Shown: positions 55,810 to 62,328 of the stretch, piece by piece | Layout: the number at the start of each line of letters is the position of its first letter | Numbering within the stretch: the stretch's first letter is position 1 | Assembly: GCF_040932005.1 (NCBI RefSeq) | Contig: NZ_CP162414.1 | Coordinates: 1,019,501-1,083,500 of the forward strand | Direction of reading: 5' to 3' | DNA length: 64,000 nucleotides | DNA from: Aestuariibius sp. HNIBRBA575 | GTDB lineage: Bacteria; Pseudomonadota; Alphaproteobacteria; Rhodobacterales; Rhodobacteraceae | Notes under the pieces: generated by a model | The model's input: the letters and a program-made list of their open reading frames with translations, nothing else | Told to the model about the DNA's origin: nothing | Database searches by the model: none | Made by a program: the position numbers and the translations under genes

Positions 55810-55878
55810 TACGCTATAGCGTAAAAAGTATATATTTACGTTGCGGCGTAATTTGTTTTCATTTACGCTGCGCCGTAA
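55810..55878 (+). promoter_or_regulatory. three evenly spaced palindromic operators upstream of hipB
   Basis: Three copies of (T)TACG-N6-CGTA(A): 55810-55823 (perfect palindrome TACGCTATAGCGTA), 55836-55851 and 55863-55878. Centres are 27 bp apart in both intervals. The last lies 13 bp before the hipB start and touches its ribosome-binding site. They are very likely HipB binding sites for autorepression, comparable to the multiple TATCC-N8-GGATA operators of E. coli hipBA. Confidence 0.8.
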
Positions 55879-55891
55879 AAGGAGCCGCATC

Positions 55892-56137
55892 ATGGACTTC
55901 ACAGCACGAACGGCCGAGCAGATTGGCGAGGCACTCCGCCGGACGCGCAAAGCGCGCGGCTGGACCCAAAGCGATATCAGCGCGCGCACGAATTTGCGCG
56001 TCGCGACGATTTCATCGCTGGAGAATGGCGACGCGGGCACCAAACTCGCCACTGTGCTCGCTGTCATGGCGGCTCTTGGGCTTGAGTTCAGATTGGTGGA
56101 GCGCGGTGGCTCGCTTGAAATCGAGGATATCTTCTGA
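55892..56137 (+). CDS. hipB: HipB-type antitoxin / Xre-family HTH regulator
   Basis: 81 residues forming a compact Xre HTH: EQIGEALRRTRKARGWTQSD, ISARTNLRVATISSLENGDA, then LATVLAVMAALGLEFRLVER. It has the HipB size and pairing. The ATG at 55892 follows AGGAG. HipB neutralises HipA and represses the operon by binding the operators just upstream. Its stop overlaps the hipA start (TGATG). Confidence 0.88.
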   Translation: MDFTARTAEQIGEALRRTRKARGWTQSDISARTNLRVATISSLENGDAGTKLATVLAVMAALGLEFRLVERGGSLEIEDIF

Positions 56138-57429
56138 TGGCGAAACGCGGGCGTAGCGGCACGATGCAGGTTCTTCTGAATGGAAGGCTGGTGGGGGCTT
56201 TGCGTCTCGCTGGCTCAGGCGCAATCAGCTTCAACTATGATCCGGACTGGCTGTCGTGGGAGCACGCCATGCCCATCTCGCTGTCCCTGCCTTTGCGCGA
56301 AGAGGCGCACCAAGGCGGCCCTGTCATTGCCTACCTGGAAAACCTGCTGCCGGACAATCAGGCGATACGTGAGCGCGTTGCCGCGCGGGTGCGTGCGGGC
56401 GGCACGGACGCGTGGCACATGCTGGAGAAGATCGGGCGCGATTGCGTAGGGGCGTTGCAGTTCGTCTCGGGTGAGGTCCCCGAGGTTGGCCCACTCGAGG
56501 GAGAGCCCGTAACTGAGGCGCAGATTGCTGATATGCTGCGCAACCTCGCGAGCGCTCCGCTGGGCTTGGATGAGGCAGACGACTTCCGCATTTCGATCGC
56601 TGGGGCGCAGGAGAAAACAGCGCTGCTGCGCCACGAGGGAACGTGGATCCGTCCATCGGGGCTTGCCCCCACAACCCATATCCTCAAGACCCAACTCGGC
56701 GTTCTGCCCGCTGGGATCGATTTGTCCGACAGCGTTGAGAACGAGTATTTCTGCATGAGCTTTTGCCGTGCCATGGGCATGGATGTCGCGGTGGTCGAGA
56801 TTGCTGATTTTGAAGACGTGCGCAGCCTTGTTGTGACGCGGTTCGATCGGCGTTGGACCAAGGATGGCCGCTTGATCCGCCTTCCGCAGGAAGACTTTTG
56901 CCAAGCGCTCACAGTTCCGCCAAGCCAGAAATACCAAATGGATGGCGGGCCGGGGATCACCGAAGGAATCGGGTTGCTGACTGGCAGTGATGACCCCGAG
57001 GCGGATCAGCGCGTGTTTTTCCGCACGCAGGTGCTGTTTTGGCTTTTGGGAGCGACGGACGGGCACGCCAAGAACTTCAGCATTGCATTGCGCCCCGGCG
57101 GGTTCCGCATGACCCCGCTTTATGATGTGCTGAGCGCCCAGAAAGCCGTGGATGACGGTCAAATCCGCCAGAACCGGATGCGTCTCGCGATGGCAGTCGA
57201 CGGGCACTACCGGATCAATGAGGTGGTGCCCCGCCATTTCCTGCAGGCTGCGAAGGCGGCAGGTTTTGGTGTGGCGCTGGCGGAAGAGGTCTTGTCGGGC
57301 GTCGCGTCTGAGCTTGAACCCGCCTTGGGCAAGACACTAGCAGATCTGCCGGATGGGTTTCCACAGCCATTGGCAGATGCCATTGCTGCTGGCATACGAC
57401 GTCGGGCGATTGCCTTTCATGCCGTATGA
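56137..57429 (+). CDS. hipA: HipA family serine/threonine kinase toxin
   Basis: A 430-residue HipA. The N-terminal couple-HipA domain includes ISLSLPLREEAHQGGPVIAY and YLENLLPDNQAIRERVAAR. The ATP loop is RISIAGAQEKTALL, with Ser153 matching the autophosphorylated Ser150 of E. coli HipA. The catalytic loop is GATDGHAKNFSI (Asp308; Asp309 in E. coli), and the Mg-binding block is MTPLYDVLSA. All key residues are present, so an active kinase is expected. E. coli HipA phosphorylates glutamyl-tRNA synthetase and causes persistence; the target here is not known. Confidence 0.92.
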   Translation: MAKRGRSGTMQVLLNGRLVGALRLAGSGAISFNYDPDWLSWEHAMPISLSLPLREEAHQGGPVIAYLENLLPDNQAIRERVAARVRAGGTDAWHMLEKIGRDCVGALQFVSGEVPEVGPLEGEPVTEAQIADMLRNLASAPLGLDEADDFRISIAGAQEKTALLRHEGTWIRPSGLAPTTHILKTQLGVLPAGIDLSDSVENEYFCMSFCRAMGMDVAVVEIADFEDVRSLVVTRFDRRWTKDGRLIRLPQEDFCQALTVPPSQKYQMDGGPGITEGIGLLTGSDDPEADQRVFFRTQVLFWLLGATDGHAKNFSIALRPGGFRMTPLYDVLSAQKAVDDGQIRQNRMRLAMAVDGHYRINEVVPRHFLQAAKAAGFGVALAEEVLSGVASELEPALGKTLADLPDGFPQPLADAIAAGIRRRAIAFHAV

Positions 57430-57434
57430 TCCGC

Positions 57435-57477
57435 AGATCATATTTCCGTTTTATGGTCGGTAGATCATATTTACCGT
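57435..57477 (+). repeat. two AGATCATATTT(A)CCGT direct repeats after hipA
   Basis: AGATCATATTTCCGT at 57435 and AGATCATATTTACCGT at 57462 are offset by 27 bp, the same spacing as the hipB operators. The rest of 57430-57750 shows no gene; a 64-residue frame there is not protein-like. Confidence 0.55.
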
Positions 57478-57750
57478 GAGCAATCTGCAGGCCCAGTACA
57501 GTAGTTGCAGCGTTCCAAGCAAGCTTTGACGGGCCAGCCCAGAGATTGAGGGCCAAACTCAGATCCTCAACGCCGTGTTTCTGATTGCTGAACATAAGCT
57601 GGCAGCCGTGCCAGACGCGGTGCAAGCCCCGCTTCAACTAGAAAATTCCCCTGCGCCAGCGCATTCCTCGCGAGCCAATTTTCCCGCTGACTTCCCCTTA
57701 GTGCCTGCTTTGGCCCTGTTCATCGAAACACTCAAAGTGAGGATCAAAAC

Positions 57751-57948
57751 ATGGCTACTCAAACTCTGAAACTGAACGTCAAATCCGGCGAAAAAGACGG
57801 CAAGAACTTCTGGGACCGCTGCGGCGTCCTCTTCGTCAACACCGACGACAGCGGCAACATCACGTCGATCAACGTCAAACACAGCATGTTCCCCGACGTC
57901 GAAATGGTCGCCTTCCCGCGTCGAGATGAAGAACAGGTCACTGAGTGA
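57751..57948 (+). CDS. small hypothetical protein
   Basis: 65 residues: MATQTLKLNVKSGEKDGKNF, WDRCGVLFVNTDDSGNITSI and NVKHSMFPDVEMVAFPRRDE. The pattern of alternating hydrophobic residues suggests a small beta sheet like a single-strand-binding or OB-like fold. GTGAGGATC lies upstream, and a strong hairpin follows at once, which supports a real, separately transcribed gene. Its family is not recognised. It lies between hipA and the second 41-bp repeat. Confidence 0.6.
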   Translation: MATQTLKLNVKSGEKDGKNFWDRCGVLFVNTDDSGNITSINVKHSMFPDVEMVAFPRRDEEQVTE

Positions 57949-57955
57949 CCTCAAT

Positions 57956-57981
57956 GCCAGGGCGGATTTTCTCGCCCTGGC
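57956..57981 (+). terminator. hairpin after the 65-residue gene
   Basis: A perfect 9-bp stem GCCAGGGCG/CGCCCTGGC with an 8-base loop lies 8 bases after the stop. No long T-run follows (GCGCC), so termination may be factor-assisted. Confidence 0.5.
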
Positions 57982-58031
57982 GCGCCGCCACGGGTAGGCA
58001 TCAAATGAACGCAATCGATCACTGGAAAGCT

Positions 58032-58072
58032 AAGCTTGTCGCTTCGTCTCCTTTCAACTAGTTTCAATCCAT
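58032..58072 (+). repeat. 41-bp direct repeat, right copy
   Basis: This copy begins AAGCTTGTCGCTTC and ends TTTCAATCCAT. It differs from 51890-51930 at three positions. It lies 25 bp before the first gene of the restriction/anticodon-nuclease operon, at the right edge of the 6.1-kb integrase/HipBA block. Confidence 0.85.
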
Positions 58073-58097
58073 ATCCCTCAGAGAGGACATTTTTGAA

Positions 58098-58292
58098 ATG
58101 CCCAATGAAGACATTTTGACCGTGAAAGAGCTCGCTGAGTATCTCAAAATCGCTGAGAAAACGGCCTATCGGTTCGCATCTGAGGGGAAGGTTCCCGGGT
58201 TCAAGGTGGGAAGCGCATGGCGGTTTCGCAAAAGCGAGATCGATCGCTGGATTGCTGAGCAGGAACAAAAACAAGAAGGGGAGCAGAAATGA
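58098..58292 (+). CDS. excisionase-family HTH protein leading the hsd operon
   Basis: 64 residues with a MerR/excisionase-like winged helix: [40 protein letters not shown] and [26 protein letters not shown] lies upstream. The stop overlaps the hsdM start (ATGA), so it is part of the operon. Such genes often lead type I restriction operons and may control their expression, acting like a C protein, though this is inferred. The Gln/Glu-rich tail is probably disordered. Confidence 0.82.
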   Translation: MPNEDILTVKELAEYLKIAEKTAYRFASEGKVPGFKVGSAWRFRKSEIDRWIAEQEQKQEGEQK

Positions 58293-59833
58293 CGGGTCAG
58301 CAACAAGCTGAGGCTTTGCGCCGGGAAATCTGGCAAATCGCAAATAGAGTGCGCGGCGCGGTCGATGGCTGGGACTTCAAGCAGTTCGTCCTAGGGGCAT
58401 TGTTCTATCGCTTCATCAGTGAGAACTTCACCAACTACATCGAAGGTGGCGACGACAGTATCGATTATGCTGGAATGTCTGACGCTGACATCCCCGATGA
58501 CGTCAAAGTCGATGCGATCAAGACCAAGGGATACTTTATCTATCCAAGTCAGCTCTTTCAAAATGTGGCCAAGACCGCGAGCAAGAACGACAGCCTGAAC
58601 ACCGACTTGGCAGAAGTCTTTTCGGCGATCGAGGCTTCAGCGAGTGGCTACCCGTCGGAAGACGACATCATTGGCCTCTTTGCTGACTTCGACACCACCA
58701 GCAACCGCCTTGGCAACACGGTTAAGCAGAAGAACGAACGCCTGGCGGAAGTCCTCAAGGGCGTCGAAAGCGTAACCTTGAACTTCGACGAAAACGAAGG
58801 CGACCTCTTTGGCGACGCCTATGAGTTCCTGATCTCAAACTATGCGGCCAATGCGGGCAAGTCAGGCGGCGAGTTCTTCACGCCAACCCATGTCTCCAAG
58901 CTGATCGCCAAGCTGGCCTTGCACAAGCAAACCAGCGTCAACAAAATCTATGATCCGGCGGCCGGGTCTGGATCGTTGCTGTTGCAGGCCAAGGATGAGT
59001 TCGACAAACACATCATCGAAGACGGCTTCTTCGGGCAGGAGATCAACTACACCACCTACAACCTCGCCCGCATGAACATGTTTCTGCACAACATCAACTA
59101 CGACAAGTTCAACATTCAGCATGGCAACACGCTGGAAGACCCGCATTTCGGCGATGACAAGCCCTTTGATGCCATCGTGTCGAACCCACCTTATTCGGTG
59201 AAATGGAAGGGCGCGGATGATCCGACCCTGATCAACGATGAACGCTTTGCACCAGCTGGTGTGCTTGCTCCGAAATCCAAGGCGGACTTTGCTTTTGTCC
59301 TTCATGCGCTGCACTACCTGTCGGCAAAAGGGCGCGCTGCAATCGTTTGCTTCCCGGGTATCTTCTATCGTGGTGGGGCAGAGCAGAAGATCCGCAAGTA
59401 TCTGGTCGACAACAACTTTGTCGAAACGGTTATCGCACTCGCGCCAAACCTGTTTTTCGGCACGACTATCGCGGTGAACATTCTCGTGCTTGCCAAGAAC
59501 AAGACCGACACGGCCGTTCAGTTCATCGATGCGACGGGTGAGGAGTTCTTCCGCAAGGGCACGAACAACAACTTCATGGAAGACCAGCACATTGCCGAAA
59601 TCATCAAGATGTTCGAAAGCAAAGTGAACGTGGCTCACGTGGCCGAAACCGTCCCTTACGACAAGATTGTCGAGAAAGACTACAGCCTTTCGGTCAGCGC
59701 CTATGTCGAGCCAAAGGACACCCGCGAAGTTATCGACATTACCAAGCTGAATGCTGCGCTGGAAACCACTGTCGCAAAGATCGACCAACTGCGCGCAGAC
59801 ATCGACGCCATCGTCGCGGAGATCGAGGCATGA
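58289..59833 (+). CDS. hsdM: type I restriction-modification DNA methyltransferase subunit
   Basis: A 514-residue adenine-N6 methyltransferase subunit of a type I (IC-like) enzyme. The N-terminal HsdM_N helical domain reads [20 protein letters not shown] and [19 protein letters not shown]. The N6-MTase domain has [20 protein letters not shown], motif [13 protein letters not shown] (Asp222) and motif [10 protein letters not shown] (Asn299). The C-terminus is helical ([20 protein letters not shown]). Two HsdM plus one HsdS form the methylase. All catalytic residues are present. It overlaps hsdS by ATGA. Confidence 0.96.
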   Translation: MTGQQQAEALRREIWQIANRVRGAVDGWDFKQFVLGALFYRFISENFTNYIEGGDDSIDYAGMSDADIPDDVKVDAIKTKGYFIYPSQLFQNVAKTASKNDSLNTDLAEVFSAIEASASGYPSEDDIIGLFADFDTTSNRLGNTVKQKNERLAEVLKGVESVTLNFDENEGDLFGDAYEFLISNYAANAGKSGGEFFTPTHVSKLIAKLALHKQTSVNKIYDPAAGSGSLLLQAKDEFDKHIIEDGFFGQEINYTTYNLARMNMFLHNINYDKFNIQHGNTLEDPHFGDDKPFDAIVSNPPYSVKWKGADDPTLINDERFAPAGVLAPKSKADFAFVLHALHYLSAKGRAAIVCFPGIFYRGGAEQKIRKYLVDNNFVETVIALAPNLFFGTTIAVNILVLAKNKTDTAVQFIDATGEEFFRKGTNNNFMEDQHIAEIIKMFESKVNVAHVAETVPYDKIVEKDYSLSVSAYVEPKDTREVIDITKLNAALETTVAKIDQLRADIDAIVAEIEA

Positions 59834-61089
59834 GCGAACTAGGCTTCCTGGAAATGCTGCTGGATGGGGCTTCGGTGGAATGGATGCCGTTGGGCGATAT
59901 CGCGCAGTATTCAAAGACGCGCATCAGTTCAGAGCACCTCGACAAGACAAATTATGTGGGCGTGGACAACCTTCTGCAGAACCGAGCGGGAAGGGTTGAT
60001 TCAAGCTATGTGCCCACTTCTGGCAATCTGACGGAGTATCGGGCGAGCGACATTCTAATCGGGAATATTCGTCCCTACCTTAGGAAGATCTGGCTTGCCG
60101 ACCGAACAGGCGGAACCAACGGTGACGTTCTGGTCATCCATCCAACAGACGACGTTGTGAATCCGCGTTACCTGTATCAGGTCCTCACAGATGAAAAATT
60201 CTTTGAGTTCAATATTCAGCACTCCAAAGGGGCAAAGATGCCTCGCGGCAGCAAACCAGAAATCATTCGATACCCGGTGCCGGTTCCATGCCCAGACGAT
60301 CCAAAGAAGTCGCGTGACATCCAATCTGAGATCGTTCGGATTTTGGAGAGCTTCACCGAGCTGACAGCCGAGCTGACAGCCGAGCTGACAGCCGAGCTTA
60401 AGGCCCGCAGCAAACAATACAACTACTACCGCGATCAATTGCTAAGCTTTGAGGGTTGTGACGTCGACTGGAAACCACTTGATGAAATTGGTGAATTTAT
60501 TCGTGGGAAGCGTTTTACAAAGGCCGACTATGTCGATGACGGCGTCGATGTCATTCACTATGGAGAGATCTATACTCGTTATGGGGTTTACGCCTCACAA
60601 GTGTTTTCTCAAGTCAGCAAGGATCTGGCCGAATCGCTTAAATATGCAGAGCCGGGCGACGTTATTTTGACGGACGTCGGTGAGACAGTAGACGAGGTGG
60701 GTAAAGCTGTTGCATGGCTTGGAGACTCAAAGGTCGCGATCCATGATCACTGCTATGCTTTTCGGCACAAATTGAATCCCAAGTATGTAGCTTATTGCAT
60801 GCAAGCTTCGTCATTTATCACCAAAAAGTCGAAATATGTGGCCCGAACTAAGGTAAACACATTGCTTATAAAGGCGTTTGGAAAGGCGGAGATTCCGGTA
60901 CCTTGTCCTGACGACTCTGAAAAGTCCCTTGAAGAGCAGGCCCGCATCGTTGCCATCCTCGACAAGTTTGACACGCTGACCACATCGCTCAGCGAGGGCC
61001 TGCCGCGTGAAATCAAGTTGCGTCAGCAGCAGTATGAATACTACCGCGACCTGCTCTTGAGCTTCCCCAAATCCGAGGAGGCTGCGTAA
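59830..61089 (+). CDS. hsdS: type I restriction enzyme specificity subunit
   Basis: A 419-residue subunit with two target-recognition domains: TRD1 (~15-150, starting [20 protein letters not shown]) and TRD2 (~215-360, starting [19 protein letters not shown]). Conserved helical spacers follow each: [20 protein letters not shown], then RDQLLSF; and LREIKL-like [20 protein letters not shown]. The central spacer carries three exact 12-bp TAEL units. In EcoR124-type enzymes the number of such units sets the gap between the two half-sites. The DNA target itself cannot be read. hsdS is directly followed by prrC (TAA-ATG). Confidence 0.94.
   Translation: MSELGFLEMLLDGASVEWMPLGDIAQYSKTRISSEHLDKTNYVGVDNLLQNRAGRVDSSYVPTSGNLTEYRASDILIGNIRPYLRKIWLADRTGGTNGDVLVIHPTDDVVNPRYLYQVLTDEKFFEFNIQHSKGAKMPRGSKPEIIRYPVPVPCPDDPKKSRDIQSEIVRILESFTELTAELTAELTAELKARSKQYNYYRDQLLSFEGCDVDWKPLDEIGEFIRGKRFTKADYVDDGVDVIHYGEIYTRYGVYASQVFSQVSKDLAESLKYAEPGDVILTDVGETVDEVGKAVAWLGDSKVAIHDHCYAFRHKLNPKYVAYCMQASSFITKKSKYVARTKVNTLLIKAFGKAEIPVPCPDDSEKSLEEQARIVAILDKFDTLTTSLSEGLPREIKLRQQQYEYYRDLLLSFPKSEEAA
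60358..60393 (+). repeat. hsdS: 12-bp tandem repeat (x3) encoding TAEL units in HsdS
   Basis: GAGCTGACAGCC is present three times without mismatch (60358-60369, 60370-60381, 60382-60393), then GAGCTT begins a partial fourth. It encodes ELTA x3 at residues 177-188. EcoR124I and EcoR124II differ by one such TAEL unit, which changes the recognition spacer from six to seven bases. Confidence 0.93.
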
Positions 61090-62328
61090 ATGAGCCAGAC
61101 CCTCGAAGAGATCGCAAGGCAGCTGCGGGATGCCAACAAAAAGGTACAGTTAATCTACGCATTCAATGGCACCGGCAAAACCCGCCTGTCCCGGGCAATG
61201 AAGGAGCTCATTGCCCCGAAACCCGAAGAAGGGGAGGAAGGCGCGCTCTCCCGCGAAAAAATACTGTACTACAATGCTTTCACTGAGGACCTGTTCTATT
61301 GGGACAATGACCTTGAGTCTGACACGATACCAAGGCTAAGGGTCCAGCCGAACAGCTTTACGGACTGGATTTTGGTGGACCAGGGGAAAGGTGTGGACAT
61401 CGTCAACAACTTTCAGAAGTACGCAACAGACAAGGTCACTCCAGCATTCAACGCAGTATATCAGGTAACTGACAAAGACGGCAAAAAGATTGATGTGCCT
61501 GCAAACTCAGAAGTGACTTTCCGAGTGAATCCGACCAATCTTGTCACAGAAGAAGGAGAGCTGATCGTCGCCGAGGATGGCAATCCGATTGTCACCGAAC
61601 AATATGACGTTGTGAAAATCTCTAAGGGCGAAGAGAGCAATTTCGTCTGGAGCATCTTCTTCACGTTGCTCGAGGAAGTGGTTTCAGTTCTGAACATTGC
61701 CGAGGTCGGCGATCGACCAACAGATCAGTTCAATGGGCTGCAGTACGTTTTTGTTGATGACCCAGTCAGCTCTCTTGATGAAAACCACTTGATCGAATTG
61801 GCGGTGAACCTGGCGAACCTGATCCAAGCTGCGCCGCAGCAACTGAAATTCGTCATCACAACCCATAGCCCTCTGTTCTACAACGTTTTGCACAACGAGC
61901 TTGATCTAAAGAAGCAGGGCAAGAAGGAAGGGTGCTATCTGCTTGAACGGTTGGAAGATGGGACCTTCAATCTGAACGTCAAATACGGCGATGCGAACAA
62001 GAGTTTTTCCTATCATTTGCATTTGAAGAAAGTGTTGGAGGAGGCGATCGCCGGCAACACTGTCGAGCGATACCATTTTACGCTGCTTCGGAACCTTTAT
62101 GAGAAAACGGCTGGGTTCCTGGGCTATGCAAGGTGGAGTGATCTGCTCGACACGGTGGAAGGCAGCAAAGATGCCTACGTGCGGGCAATCAACACTTTCA
62201 CCCATTCGGCGCTTTCGAATGAACAGGTCAGGGATCCTTCGCCCGCCGAGAAAAACACTGTGAAGCTCTTATTGGATAACTTGGTGAAGAATTACGCCTA
62301 TTGGCGACAGGATGAGCAAAATGGGTGA
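61090..62328 (+). CDS. prrC: PrrC-like tRNA anticodon nuclease
   Basis: 412 residues (E. coli PrrC has 396). The N-terminal ABC-type NTPase has Walker [13 protein letters not shown] (~23-34), Walker [16 protein letters not shown] with a D-loop-like end, and the H-loop [13 protein letters not shown]. The C-terminal nuclease keeps Arg334, Glu338 and His372 ([17 protein letters not shown]), aligning with the PrrC triad Arg320/Glu324/His356. [11 protein letters not shown] at 298-308 matches the Lys-anticodon recognition peptide near residue 284. PrrC cleaves tRNA-Lys at the anticodon when phage proteins inhibit the associated restriction enzyme. It sits between hsdS and hsdR, exactly as in E. coli prr, and overlaps hsdR by eight bases. 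Confidence 0.92.
   Translation: MSQTLEEIARQLRDANKKVQLIYAFNGTGKTRLSRAMKELIAPKPEEGEEGALSREKILYYNAFTEDLFYWDNDLESDTIPRLRVQPNSFTDWILVDQGKGVDIVNNFQKYATDKVTPAFNAVYQVTDKDGKKIDVPANSEVTFRVNPTNLVTEEGELIVAEDGNPIVTEQYDVVKISKGEESNFVWSIFFTLLEEVVSVLNIAEVGDRPTDQFNGLQYVFVDDPVSSLDENHLIELAVNLANLIQAAPQQLKFVITTHSPLFYNVLHNELDLKKQGKKEGCYLLERLEDGTFNLNVKYGDANKSFSYHLHLKKVLEEAIAGNTVERYHFTLLRNLYEKTAGFLGYARWSDLLDTVEGSKDAYVRAINTFTHSALSNEQVRDPSPAEKNTVKLLLDNLVKNYAYWRQDEQNG

Noticed and set aside
55791..56156. 121-codon frame starting at the end of the winged-helix gene
   Set aside because: It runs through the three hipB operators and overlaps hipB out of frame.
56215..57237. 340-codon frame antisense to hipA
   Set aside because: Shadow of a gene with all kinase motifs intact; the reverse translation is His/Gln-rich and motif-free.
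51890..58072. The 41-bp repeats considered as CRISPR repeats (the minus strand contains GGATTGAAAC in the right copy, like many type I repeats)
   Set aside because: Only two copies 6.1 kb apart, no spacer array and no cas genes; the left copy also breaks the motif (GGGTTGAAAC).
58862..59914. 350-codon frame antisense to hsdM
   Set aside because: No recognisable motif, no ribosome-binding site, and it fully overlaps the catalytic core of HsdM.
61090..62328. Alternative view of the ATPase as a generic OLD/RecF-like or RloC protein
   Set aside because: Length, lack of the long coiled coil and zinc hook of RloC, position between hsdS and hsdR, and the [11 protein letters not shown] peptide with the R-E-H triad favour PrrC.
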